From Rana temporaria (Eukaryota; Chordata; Amphibia; Anura; Ranidae): 64,000 nucleotides of DNA. The stretch covers positions 38,849,781-38,913,780 of the forward strand of contig NC_053497.1 in NCBI RefSeq assembly GCF_905171775.1. Direction: 5' to 3'. Under the pieces are notes generated by a model, which was given only the letters and a program-made list of their open reading frames with translations, was not told the DNA's origin and searched no databases. Positions 10,039-21,059 of the stretch are shown in pieces. The first letter of the stretch is position 1. Each line of letters begins with the position of its first letter. The translations under genes and the position numbers were made by a program.

Positions 10039-10710
10039 ATGTACAGCATGTATAACAGTGTACATTTGCTGTCCCCTGAAAATAACTCTACACACAGCCA
10101 TTAAAGTCTAAAACGCTGGCAACAAAAGTGAGTACACCCCTAAGTTAAAATGTCCAAATTGTCCAAATTGGGCCTTATTAAACGTATTTGGTTCAGATGG
10201 TGTCAAGCGTGTGTGACGGCAACCAGGTGAGGAGTACAAAGTGTGTCTTGCCTACAGGCTTGGTAGTGGGAGCGTTATGGTCTGGGGCTGCATGAGCTAC
10301 ATTTCATTGATGGAAACATGAATGCCAACATGTACTGTGACATACTGAAGCAGAGCATGATCCCCTCCCTTCGGAGACTGGGCCGCAGGGCAATTGTCTA
10401 ACATGATAACGACCCCAAACATGTCTCCAAGATGACCACTGCCTTACTAAAGAAGCTGAAGGTAAAGGTGATGGACTGGCCAAGCATAGTTACATAGTAG
10501 GTGAGGTTGAAAAAAGACACAAGTCCATCAAGTCAATCCTGTGTGTGTGTGATCATATGTCAGTATTTCCTTGTATATCCCTGTACATTGGGGTCATTCA
10601 GCTGTTTATCTAATAGTTTCTTGAAACCATTGATGCTGAGACCACCGCCTGTGGAAGGGAATTCCACATCCTTGCCGCTCCTACAGTAAATAACCCTCTA
10701 TGTAGTTTAA

Positions 10711-11205
10711 AGTGGGAGTTCACCCGAAAAACAATTTTTAACATTAGATTGAGGCTCATTTTGTCAAGGGGAATTGGGTGTTTTTTTTTAAATCGAAGCA
10801 GTACTTACCGTTTTAGAGATAGATCTTCTGACGCCGCTTCCGGGTATGGGTCTTCGGGACTGCGCTTTCCTATTTGATTGACAGGCTTCCGACGGTCGCA
10901 TACATCCCGTCACGAGTAGCCGAAAGAAGCCGAACGTCGGTGCGGCTCTATACGGCGCCTGCGCACCGACGTTCGGCTACTTTCGGAAAATCGTGACGCG
11001 ATGTATGCGACCGTCGGAAGCCTGTCGGAAGCCTGTCAATCAAATAGGAACGCCCAGTCCCGCAGCCCATACCCGGAAGCGGCGGAGAAGATCTATCTCT
11101 AAAACGGTAAGTACAGCTTTGATTTAAAAAAAAACACCCGATTCCCCTTGACAAAATGAGCCTTAATCTAATGTTAAAAATTAAGTTTTTGGGTGAACCT
11201 CCACT
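10711..11205. mobile_element. 495-bp near-perfect palindromic TTAA MITE
   Basis: Two arms of roughly 240 bp mirror each other around a short centre near 10955. The termini AGTGGGAGTTCACCC / GGGTGAACCTCCACT are flanked by TTAA on both sides (10707-10710, 11206-11209). Arm identity is high by eye, suggesting a young or recently converted copy. TTAA duplications fit Kolobok or piggyBac mobilisation. A related element lies at 53395-53926. Confidence 0.85.
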
Positions 11206-11573
11206 TTAAGGTTAAACCTCTTTTCTTCTAATTTTAATGAGTGGCCACGTGTCTTGTTAAACTCCCTTTTGCAAAAAAGTTTTATCCTTATTGGGGGGTT
11301 ACCAGTGGTAATTGTAAATTTAAATCATATCCCCTCTCAAGTGTCTCTTCTGCAGAGAGAAAAAGTTCAGTGCTCGCAACCTTTTCTCATAACCAATATC
11401 CTTCAGACCCTTTATTAGCTTTGTTGCCCTTTTTTGTACCTGCTCCATTTCCAGTAAATCCTTTTCGAGGACTGGTCCCCAGAAATGGACAGCATACTCT
11501 AGGTGCGGCCGGACCGGAGTCTTGTAGAGTGGGAGAATTATCATTTTATCTCTGGAATGAATCCCCTTTTTAA

Positions 11574-12570
11574 CCACTTGCCGTCGCCGCACCGTCATAA
11601 TACGTCCACAAGGTGGCTCTCCTAGGCGAGATCACGTATTATGACGTCCTACCTTTTAGCCGCCACTAGGGGCGCACGCGCGCCGCCGGAGGCGCGCGCA
11701 CGCGCCCCCCGCTCGCCCCCGACTCCCGTGCGTGTGCCCGGCGGGCGCGATCGCCGCCGGGCACACGCGATCGCTCGGTACAGAGCGGGGAACGGGAGCT
11801 GTGTGTGTAAACACACAGCTCTCGTTCCTGTCAGCAGGGGAAATGCTTTTCTTCGGTTCATACACTGTATGAACCGAGGATCAGTGTTTCCCCTAGTGAG
11901 GCCACCCCCCCCCCCACAGTAAGAACACACCCAGGCATACTTAACCCCTTCCCCGCCCCCTAGTGTTAACCCCTTCACTGCCAGTGGCATTTTTATAGTA
12001 ATCTAATGCATTTTTATAGCACTGATCGCTATAAAAATGCCAATGGTCCCAAAAATGTGTCAAAAATGTCCGAAGTGTCCGCCATAATGTCGCAATACCA
12101 AAAAAAAAATCGCTGATCGCCGCCATTACTAGTAAAAAAAATATTAATAAAAATGCCATAAAAATACCCCCTATTTTGTAAACGCTATAACTTTTGCGCA
12201 AACCAATCAATAAACACTTATTGCGATTTTTTTTTACGAAAAATATGTAGAAGAATACGTATCGGCCTAAACTGAGGAAAAAAAATGTTTTTTTATATAT
12301 TTTTGGGGGATATTTATTACAGCAAAAAGTAAAAAATATTCATTTTTTTCAAAATTGTCGTTCTATTTTTGTTTATAGCGCAAAAAATAAAAACCGCAGA
12401 GGTGATCAAATACCACCAAAAGAAAGCTCTATTTGTGGGAAAAAAAGGACGCCAATTTTGTTTGGGAGCCACGTCGCACGACCGCGCAATTGTCTGTTAA
12501 AGCGACGCAGTCCCGAATCGCAAAAAGTACTCTGGTCTTTGGGCAGCAATATGGTCCGGGGGGTAAGTGG
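11574..12570. mobile_element. 1-kb TTAA MITE with CCACTTGCCG / GTAAGTGG ends
   Basis: Flanked by TTAA (11570-11573, 12571-12574), with inverted ends CCACTT... / ...AAGTGG. The interior includes a GC-rich GCGCGC stretch (11680-11780), GATCGCTATAAAAATGCC-like hairpins and the block AAATACCACCAAAAGAAAGC. The same family is complete at 37381-38351 and truncated at 29507-29738. It interrupts the LINE frame, which fixes its borders. Confidence 0.85.
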
Positions 12571-12870
12571 TTAATGCATGCCAATATTCTGTTTGCTTTG
12601 TTAGCAGTAGCTTGGCATCGCATGCCATTGTTGAGCCTATCATCTACTAACACCCCCAGGTCCTTTTCCATCCTAGATTCCCCCAAAGGTTCTCCCCCCA
12701 GTGTATAGATTGCATTCATATTTTTGACACCCAAATGGATTATTTTACATGTTTCTACATTGAACCTCATTTGCCATGTTGCCCACCCCATTAATTTGTT
12801 TCGATCTTTTTGCAAGGTTTCCAAATCATACGGAGAAGTTATTGCCCTGCTTAGCTGAGTATCGTTTACC

Positions 12871-13262
12871 TATAATAATAATAATAGGACTCTTTCTGAT
12901 CAGATTCCTTCCCAGGCTTCAACAGAACCACTACTCTGGCTTCATACATGGAAGATGGAAGAGACCCCTGCTCCTTTACAGCTTTGATCGTAGTAAGTAA
13001 TTCTGGTAAAAGCATATCCCAAAATTTGTTATAAGATTCTGTTGGTAACCCGTTGCTACATGGGGCTTTGGAGTTAGGAAATGTCGCCATCACTAGCTAT
13101 AATTACTCCAGAGTAGTAGGAACATTTAATTGCTTTCTATCCGAGCCCATAAGCTGTGGAAGTGAAATACTGTTAAAAAAATCAGTTAGCTCATCCACAG
13201 AATAGGAAACCTTAGACGAGAATACATCTGTAAAAAATAGCGGAACCTTTGCATAATAGAGG
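12871..13262 (-). pseudogene. L1/Tx1-like LINE ORF2 finger-region fragment
   Basis: Minus-strand translation shows an FFNSISLPQL-like stretch, then AVKEQGSLPSSMYEARVVVL and LKPGKE, matching the segment of L1 RT just before the palm (consensus SPGPDG ... LPPSM.EA.IVLIPKPGKD). The frame is broken. By order and strand it is probably the upstream part of the L1 copy that resumes at 8841, separated by about 4 kb of nested insertions. Confidence 0.75.
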
Positions 13263-13449
13263 TAGTGTCTGTGGAACACTGTGTTGGGGACAGAGCTATC
13301 TTGTGTAGCACAGACCCCTAGAGGACTGCTTAGAATTACCTGTTCATCTGCACAGCCATGACCAGGTGAACATTCCAACCCACCTGACACTCTGGGTTCA
13401 GACATCCTGGTATCACTGTAGAATAATAATCAGACAACTCTGTATTTCG

Positions 13450-14212
13450 TGTCAGGAAATGGTCCACCCATTGGTGGTGCTGTCGGTCTCTTGGATCGCA
13501 ATACCAGTGTCCACCAGCGAGTGTCTTTCAACACTCAGGACCTGTAGTGAGAGCACTCACCTTCTGGTGGCACTGTTGGATCCTTGGGCCGTAGAACCGG
13601 TGTCCACCAGCAGTTGTATCCCAGCAGTGTGGAGCAGACAGCTCCTCCTGCACTCAGGTGTTACTTGAGGCCAATTACAGGCATTCACATAAATACCCGG
13701 CTGATGATTACTCTCATCGCCTTGGTATCATCCTTGCGCCCTGACCTGCTAGCTTGTTATCTGATCCTGATCCTGAACCTGTTCCTGTGCCCTGAACCTG
13801 TTAACCGTGTATCTGATCTTGTCTCCCTGTCCTGATCCTTATCCTGTCCCACCTTGCTTCCTTGCCCTGCAGTCTGATCCGTCCATCCACTCCATGTCCT
13901 GTGTTCCTTACCCCATATGCTGATCTCCCTGTGCATTACCTTGGCCTGGCTAATGTAATGCTTCTGGAACATCCCTTGTCCATCTGCTGATCTGCTGTGT
14001 ATGACAATGGCCTGGCTTACGTGTATGTTTCTGGTACTCCCCTTTTGCTGTATATAACTTTTTGTTGTCTGTGGGTTTCTGTTTGGTTTGCACTGTTTGC
14101 ATTTACTTATTTGTCACCTATCTTTAATAAACATTATTATTATTCACCTTATATGTGTTAGGTGTTCCTCTGTAGCTAACCACACAGTTCTGGTCACACC
14201 TGGTACATGACA
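13450..14212 (+). mobile_element. Probable solo LTR
   Basis: Starts TGTCAGGAAA and ends TACATGACA, so it has TG...CA ends. A CATAAATACC TATA-like motif lies near 13690, and TTTAATAAAC, a polyadenylation signal, near 14125: U3-R-U5 order on the plus strand. The start boundary is repeated in the copy at 1985-2459. I see no 5-bp duplication (flanks tttcg / gtcta), so either the borders are slightly off or the locus is rearranged. No gag, pol or env frame is present. Confidence 0.55.
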
Positions 14213-14274
14213 GTCTATGAATACGCAGCAAAATAATTCTTCCGAAAGACACAAGACAATGTTAACAATGACAA

Positions 14275-14312
<38 letters not shown>

Positions 14313-15139
14313 GTCAGGTTGTCTTCCTTCCTTCTAGTCATCTCCACAGGCTCACTGGGCTGGTTAGGGTGGCTACAGTGATGTCTCTGCACCAGGAGTT
14401 GAGTTTCCAGTCAATTTCACCGATGTCTGGGTCTGACAAGAGAAGGATTTACAGAGAATTGTCGGAGCGAGTGTGAAGCATGTTTCCTCACATGGATGGT
14501 CAAGCCACCCCCCCACTTGGATGCAATTTTCAGTGTGCTTTTGGGCACACCCACTGTCAGAAAACAAAGGCACATGTTCCCTGCCTCTAGATTATTGTCC
14601 TGGGGCAATTTCCTGTTTTTTGTTAGATACTACACCCTAGCCACCACGTTGGCCTGTAGATATGGATTACACCCTGAGAGCTGCCTCGGGGACTACATCT
14701 GTCTCTCCCTTTGGGCCTCCCAGACATACTGTTGTCAGGTGAAAGACTTTGGCAAATGACAGCTGTTTGCAATGCATTGTAGGATGTTTGGTGGAGAAAG
14801 TTCCACTGAACATTCCTGAAGTTGGGATTTTTTCTGAACTTAAGTTTGGACTAAACTCTCAGCTCATCAATACTCAGGAGCTGTGGTCCTATGTCTAGCT
14901 TCAGCCATCCTTTGTTATTGTGGGAATGGTCATCCTGAGCTTGAACTGCATCTGAGTATACTTTACCTGGGTGCAATAGTGGTGAGAGGCCTATTGATCA
15001 CTTTTATGCACTGTTTGCTGTTATCTCTACTTTAAAAAGGCTGTATGCTGTAACGGACTGTCAAGTTCATCTCTTACTTTGTGAATTACAGATCTCTCAT
15101 TTGGGGAGTAAGCAGTACACTGCAAGTAAAGTAAAGGGC
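14213..15139. other. Unassigned, no gene seen
   Basis: Contains an (AT)n microsatellite at 14276-14309. Several open frames of 60-90 codons on both strands overlap each other and match no family I know. Confidence 0.4.
14276..14309. repeat. (AT)n microsatellite
   Basis: An uninterrupted alternating AT run of about 34 bases. Confidence 0.95.
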
Positions 15140-15546
15140 TGTCAGGAACCATGGATCAGACTGAGACAGAAGTGCAGTAAAAAAAATCACACTTTATTAA
15201 AATTGTAAAATGATACAAACAGAGAAAACACAGTCAAAACATAGCCAGGGTTCGGTAATCAGAGCAGGTAGTCAGAACAAACCAGTAAAATAGGAGTTCA
15301 GAGATCAGCATACAGGAATCAGGAACCAGAAGGGAATTCAGCCAAGCAAAAGTCTTTAACAGGAAAACACAGCAGAGAGTATCCGGATATGTTGACCAAG
15401 GCGAAGATACAGACGATCTGATCCAAGCAGCTTTAATAGCCAGCAGACTGATTGACGAGCAGGATATGATCATCAGGTCAGTCACTGTGGAATTATGAGT
15501 CTTGGCAATTAACCGACAGCTGAGCAGCCTGAGCCCAGCCCTGACA
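15140..15546 (-). mobile_element. Solo LTR, 407 bp, with 5-bp target duplication
   Basis: The plus strand reads TGTCAGGAAC ... CAGCCCTGACA between exact copies of AGGGC (15135-15139, 15547-15551). On the minus strand it has a CTATTAAAG TATA-like motif near 15430 and an AATAAAG polyadenylation signal near 15195, so it is oriented minus. TG...CA ends plus a 5-bp duplication indicate an LTR retrotransposon reduced by LTR-LTR recombination. No internal region remains. Confidence 0.85.
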
Positions 15547-15901
15547 AGGGCCCAACAGGTCTGAGTAGTACATATTCTCCACTGGCCAGTGACTACTCAG
15601 GGACTGGGACTCGCAGATAGGGTTCTCTCAGTTTGAGTCCCATGTCATTGGTGCTGCTATCTGATGATTGCCTGCTTCAATTGTTGAGATGGTTCTAAAG
15701 TATTTTGTATTATGAATTGCTCTTACCATCTTGGTATTCAATCAATGTTACTTGTGAATAATGTGTCATTACTGTTGTATCATGTTCTGTCTAACCTATC
15801 TTCCCTTTCAAAGCTTTTCACGTTCATTAGTCCATTGTAAACTGATACAGGTCTGTTGGTGTTTTTCAGGTCCAATTACAGGGCAGGTCACCACTGAACA
15901 G
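15547..15901. other. Unassigned, no gene seen
   Basis: Mixed-composition sequence with no recognisable repeat terminus or coding signature. Confidence 0.4.
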
Positions 15902-16265
15902 CATAGCTCCCAACTGTCGCTGATTTGGAAGGACTGTCCCTGATTTGGTGCAATGTCCCTCTTTCCTCCTTATTTGTCCCTCATTTTGGTCTGATCTATA
16001 TAGATGTATATAAAATGCACTTTTTTCCTTCAAATTTTTTTCTCAGTGTTAAACCTTTGATCGGATTTCTAAATTGCTGAATTTTTAAATTTTAAAAGCC
16101 AATAAAAAAGGAATAGTAGTGGTTAAAAAAGCCCTTGTGGATTTAGTTAACCTTTTTTTTGGGGTTAATTCTCTTTTAAGGGGGTGTGACAAGGGGCGTG
16201 TCTTATGCCTACATACGTTTGCTTGTAGGTGTTCCTCATTCCCATCTCAAAATGTTGGGAGGTAT
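15902..16265. mobile_element. MITE with CATA(G/C)CTCCCAAC termini
   Basis: The left end GCATAGCTCCCAAC pairs with the right end GTTGGGAGGTATG. Between them are repeated TGTCCCT-type blocks and a long A/T-rich centre. No coding capacity. A truncated relative is seen at about 717-765. Confidence 0.65.
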
Positions 16266-16534
16266 GGAACAGTGAAGAAGGTCCCAAACAATCCAATTGC
16301 TCCTCCAGGGGTCATGCTACTGGAGGTAAATTAGGAAAGTGAATCCAGAAACCATAGAAGGTGTCAGCTCAAAATTCACTTTCATCCTGACATCAGTTTT
16401 TGCTAAATGATGCACTGCTGTATTTATATGTGATGTGGTATATGACAATGTTCCAAGTAATGTGTGAACATTGATACTGGGTTGGCAATGTTTAGGATTG
16501 GTGCAGTTACAGCTATGTTGGATTACAGATTATT

Positions 16535-17255
16535 AGGTGGATTCAGAAAGACTTAGGCTGGCGTATCAGTAGATAGGCCAGCCTAAGTCTGAATCTGCGC
16601 AGACGCAAATTTAAGCGTATTCTGGTAACCAGATACGCTTAAATTAGGCTAAGATACGAGCGGCGTAAGTGTCTTACACCGTCGTATCTTAAAGTGTAAT
16701 TTTTAGGCTGGCCGCTAGGTGGCGCTTCCATTGCGGTCGGCGTAGAATATGTAAATCACTAGATCCGTCGATTCACGCAGTACAGATACGCCGTTTACGT
16801 AAGGCATTTTCAGGCGTATAGTTATTCCATCAAAGAGCTGGACTAATAATTTTAAGTATGGCCGTCGTTCCCGCATCGAAATTTGAAAATTTTACGTCGT
16901 TTGCATAGGTCGTCCATGAATAGGGCTGGACGTAATTTACCTCCACGTCGAAACCAATACGTCCGTGCGGCGTACTTAGCCGCAATGCACACTGGGATAT
17001 TTACACGGACAGCGCATGCGCCGTTCCTAAAAAACATCAATCACGTCAGGTCAACCCATATTAACATAAAACACGCCCCCTCAGCCTATTTTGAATTAGG
17101 CGCGCTTACGCCCGCCGCATTTACGCTATGCCGCCGTAACTTAGCAGGCTAGTACTTTGTGAATCATGTACTTGCCTCGCTAACTTACGGCGGCGTAGTA
17201 TAAACACGATACACTATGCCGCCGCAAAGTTAAGGCGGTCTTTCTGAATCCACCT
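16535..17255. mobile_element. 721-bp palindromic MITE, AGGTGGATTCAGAAAGA termini
   Basis: The termini AGGTGGATTCAGAAAGA / TCTTTCTGAATCCACCT are exact inverted repeats. The interior is rich in TACGCC, GGCGTA and GCCGCCG and shares the GGCGCATGCGC-like block with 29739-30393, 56520-57255 and 60972-61714. Non-autonomous DNA transposon; Harbinger-like assignment comes from its relatives' 3-bp duplications. Confidence 0.8.
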
Positions 17256-17446
17256 ATATTTACTTATCATCATTCAATTCACCAGTTATTAAAGCTTAAG
17301 TTTAGCTAAAAAAAACAGAAAAATCAACAGGGACATAATTTAAATTTGGTATAATGTGTCCCTTGTGCTGATTATTATTTTGTTTAGTAGAAATCTCCCT
17401 CGGTCCTACCCCCACCCCACCAACCCTGCTACCATAATCTTCTCAT
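17256..17446. other. Short unassigned spacer
   Basis: No features recognised; precedes the hAT-like element that starts TAGAGATGAGC. Confidence 0.4.
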
Positions 17447-20045
17447 TAGAGATGAGCCGAACACCCCCCCGTTCGGTTCGCACCAGTACCTTCGAAAGGA
17501 CCGAACGTTCGCGCAAACTTTAGAACCCCATTAAAGTCTATGGGACTCAAACGTTCGAATTCAAAAGTGCTAATTTTAAAGGCAAATATGCAAGTTATTG
17601 TCCTAAAACGGGTTTGGGGACCTGGGTCTTGCCCCAGGGAACATGTATCAATGGAAAAAAAAGTTTTAAAAACTGATGTTTTTTCGGGAGCAGTGATTTT
17701 AATGATGCTTAAAGTGAAAAAAAAATTGAAAAATTCCTTTAAATATCATACCTGCTGGGTGTCTATAGTATGCCTGTGAAGTGGCACGTGTTTAGAACTG
17801 TCCCTGCACAAAAGGAGATTACTATAAGAAAAAATTCATTTAAAACTGCTTGCAGCTTTAATGTAATGTCTGGTCCCTGCAATATGGATGAAAATCATTG
17901 AGAAAAATAGCATCGGTTTCCCCCCTCCCCCCAGGTCATTACAAGCCCCTTTGGCCCTATATACTTTGAACATCAGTATAAAGGCGTTGCAAACAAGACA
18001 GGGACTGTAGGTTTGTTGTCAAGTAGAATCTGTTTGTAATTTTGAACTGGTCGTTTTTTAAAGTGTAGCTCCAGCCGAAAAATCTATTTTTAAGCTTTTT
18101 GTAAACTAGAGAAGGATTATCACCCCTGTAACATTTGTTTTGCTGTCTGTGTGCATCTGTTCAGAAGATTGCACCTCACTTTCTGTCCCAATGACAAATG
18201 TCTTTTTGAAAATGTGGGTTTTTTAGTGAAACATGGATTGGTGATAAAGCATCAGTGGACAGGAGACACCTCTTACAGAAGAGAATTTCCCTTCCTATGG
18301 GTAGATTTCCTCTCACTTCCTGTTGTCTCCTTCCGTTTGCAAGTAGGAGTCGTTTGTAAGTTGGATGTTTGAAAGTAGGGGCCTGCTGTATATACTCTGC
18401 AGAAATTTGGGCCCTAGGTGTTGGTGTTGCCACAACACTATAATCCCTCACAATTAGTCTTGGTGGGCGCTGGAACGCACTGCTGTGAACTATTATATCA
18501 AGAATTGTAATTGCATGCCATTGTTGAACAGTGGTAGAAAAATTGGGCCTTTGGTGCTGGCGCTGGTGCCACAACACTGTAAGTCCTCACAGTTACTCTT
18601 GGTGGGCGCAGGAATGGGCCCTGTTGTGAAATATTAGATCAAGAATTGGAATTACATGCCCCTGTTGAACAGGGGCAGAAAAATTGGGCTTTTGTTGTTG
18701 GTGGTGCTGGTGCCACAACACTGTAAGCCCTCACAGTTACTCTTGGTGGGTGCAGGAATGGGCCCTGCTGTGAAATATTACATCAATAATTGTAATTACA
18801 TGACCCTGTTGAACAGGGGCAGAAAATTGGGCCTTTGTTGGTGGTGGTGGTACTGGTGCCACAACACTGTAAGCCCTCACAGTTACTCTTGGTGGGCGCA
18901 GGAATGGGCCCTGCTGTGAAATATTACATCAAGAATTGTAATTACATGACCCTGTTAAACAGGTGCAGAAAATTGGGCCTTTGTTGGTGGTGGTGGTGGT
19001 GGTGGTACTGGTGCCACAACACTGTAAGCCCTCACAGTTACTCTTGGTGGGCGCAGGAATGGGCCCTGCTGTGAAATATTAGATCAATAATTGTAATTAC
19101 ATGCCCCTGTTCAACAGAGGCAGAAACATTAGGCCTTTGTTGGTGGTGGTGCCACAGCACTGTAAGCCCTCATAGTCACAGTTACTCTTGGTGGGCACAG
19201 GAATGGGCCCTGCTGTGAAATATTAGATCAAGAATTGTAATTACATGCCCCTGTTGAACAGGGGCAGAAAAGTTGGGCCTTTGTTGGTGGTGGTGGTGCC
19301 ACAACACTGTAAGCCCTCACAGTTACTCTTGGTGGGCACAGGAATGGTCCCTGCTGTGAAATATTAGATCAAGAATTGTAATTACATGCCCCTATTGAAC
19401 AGGGACAGAAAAATTGGGCCTTTGTTGGTGGTGGTGGTGGCTTTACGTAGCTTTAGGTGCACAGACAGTACACCACGTGAAAATACTTGCAGAGTGATCC
19501 CCTGCCTGTGGATATTAGTATGAGCAGATCTCTGCCTGTAGGAATTAATATGAGAAACACCAGAAAATCTATTGACGTAGCTTTAGGTGCACACTGTGCA
19601 GAGGACACAGACAGTACACCACATGAAAATACTTGCAGAATGATCTCCTGCCTGTGGTATTAATATGAGCAGATCCCTGCCTGTAGGAATTAATATGAGA
19701 ACACCAGATTTATGTAGCTTTAGGTGCACACTGTGCAGAGGACACAGACAGTACACACACAACATAGCTTTAGGTGCACACTGTGCAGAGGACACAGACA
19801 GTACACCACGTGAAAATACTGCAGCTAGCACAATCACCTGCCTGCCTGTCAGTATATTAACAAGAGCGGATCTAGCTAAACTCAATACAGGGTATAAATA
19901 CTGTATATATACAACACCTGGGATGCATATATATCCTCTACACACTGTAACTCTAACTGACTAGCCTGCCTGCTCTATTTAACTCCAAAATAACTCCCTT
20001 GTCTCTGTCTGTAAACCACCACAACACACTACACAAGGCTGACTT
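17447..20045 (+). mobile_element. Large hAT-like non-autonomous element carrying a VNTR
   Basis: Starts TAGAGATGAGCCGAACACCC, a hAT-like terminus, followed by GTTCGGTTCGCACCAG and ACCGAACGTTCGCGCAAAC-type sequence. Those blocks recur at 44301-45299, together with the later GCTTTAGGTGCACAC and CAGACAGTACACCAC repeats. Here about 1 kb of a ~145-bp VNTR (18405-19440) is inserted or expanded in the middle. The matching right terminus, seen at 45299, is not present, so this copy is truncated near 20045. Confidence 0.65.
18405..19440. repeat. VNTR, seven units of about 139-154 bp
   Basis: Each unit contains GCCACAACACTGTAAGCCC, CTCTTGGTGGGCGCAGGAAT, GTGAAATATTAGATCAAGAA and GGCCTTTGTTGGTGGTGG. The repeated GCCACAACAC lies near 18429, 18568, 18712, 18858, 19012, 19151 and 19298. 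Unit length varies mostly through the (GGT)n tract. Confidence 0.9.
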
Positions 20046-20690
20046 CCTGGCGATTGCCACCCCCGAGAAAATTAGCCAATTAGAAATTAGCTAATTTCTA
20101 GTTGCGGAATTTGAGGGCACCGGAGCGTCTGAGCGGTGCCGCGAGCGGGTGACAGCGTGGGCTGCCGGGTGCCTCTGTGTGGGGGCGGGGGCCTTGGCAG
20201 TGAGTGAGAGTCAGAGAGTGGGTGGTCAACTGGTCGGCTCTGTGGGTGAGCGGGCGGCTGGCAAATCAACAAGCCGATGGCTGGGGAAACAGAGAGATGA
20301 CATTATCTCTCAGCGCCCCGCACCCACCCTGCATCCCTACAGTAACTTCCGCCCTCACTGACTGTGCAGGCAGCAGAGAGATTACATCATCTCTCTGATG
20401 CCTGACTCTGACAAGCAAAACACCAACTTAGCACGTGACAATCCACAAGGTGTGGCAGGGGAGGTGGCAAGTGACAATCTGCATCTGGTGGCAGGCAAGT
20501 GGTATTCCGCAACTTGTGGCAGGTGACATGGCAAGTGACAATCCGCAACGTGTGGCAGGTGATGTGGCAAGTGACAAGCTGCATCTGGTGGCAGGTGGCA
20601 GGTGGCGTAGCAAGTGACACACTTGGGGCTCTCACTGATTTTGCATTATGGTGAGTTGAACCATTTCATTTTATATTACAATGTAATAAT
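20046..20690. repeat. GC-rich segment with a GTGGCAGGTGAC tandem repeat
   Basis: Between about 20425 and 20620 the motifs GTGGCAGGTGACATGGCAAG and GTGACAATCCGCAACGTG recur in a loose 40-50 bp period. The flanking part (20060-20420) is unassigned. Open frames on both strands here reflect the repeat. Confidence 0.65.
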
Positions 20691-21059
20691 ATAAATAATG
20701 TGCTTCAATCATCCTGACACCATAACAACCATGGTGCCGTGATCATTGAAGTGCTAACACCAGTCATTTCCCCAAATTGCCCCCCCCCCCCAAAAAAAAA
20801 AATTCTGGTAGTCCCCCTCATGAGACTAGACTCTGGATCCACCCCTGGATCATTTATGTGCCTGTTTATACTTACGTTTGTGAGTATATTTTTATGTTTT
20901 ATCCAAAGATTTTTTTTTGGGTTAAGCCCCCAGGCTTCCAATTTTGGGAGGGTGTCCATGGACATCCTCCCAGAGCTCTGCCTCCCGCGTGCCCCCTGGG
21001 ACATGCATTCAGCACAATCGGTGTGAGGAAAGGACTGCCGTTAACAGTCAAGAATGTCA

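Larger units (their letters stand above)
8842..10486 (+). pseudogene. Degraded Tc1-like transposon with transposase remnant
   Basis: The left end carries AAAAAAGTGAGTACACCC, and the same AAAAGTGAGTACACCCC recurs near 10127. From about 10265 the plus strand resembles the Tc1 transposase DDE region: GSVMVWGCMS, then a decayed HDNDPKH block near 10400 and KVMDWP near 10470. Stops interrupt it. A hAT element (8966-10038) is inserted in the left part, and the right end is cut at about 10486 by the LINE that follows. Confidence 0.8.
10487..12870 (-). pseudogene. CR1/L2/Rex1-like LINE, 5-prime truncated, with two nested MITEs
   Basis: Minus-strand protein begins near 12870 with AITSP-type sequence, then LMGWATWQMRFNVETCKIIH and EKDLGVLVDDRLN. 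It resumes at about 11573 with LYKTPVRPHLEYAVHFWGP, QKRATKLIKGL and ALNFFSLQKRHLRGDMI, the standard C-terminal region of vertebrate CR1-like LINE RT proteins. The 3-prime end near 10490 reads CTACTATGTAACTATG on the minus strand. The catalytic RT core is missing. Two TTAA-flanked MITEs (10711-11205 and 11574-12570) interrupt it. A plus-strand relative is at 39328-39600. Confidence 0.85.

Noticed and set aside
11641..11922. Arg/Ala/Pro-rich frames in the GC-rich stretch
   Set aside because: They lie inside a TTAA-flanked MITE and reflect its GC-rich palindromic segment.
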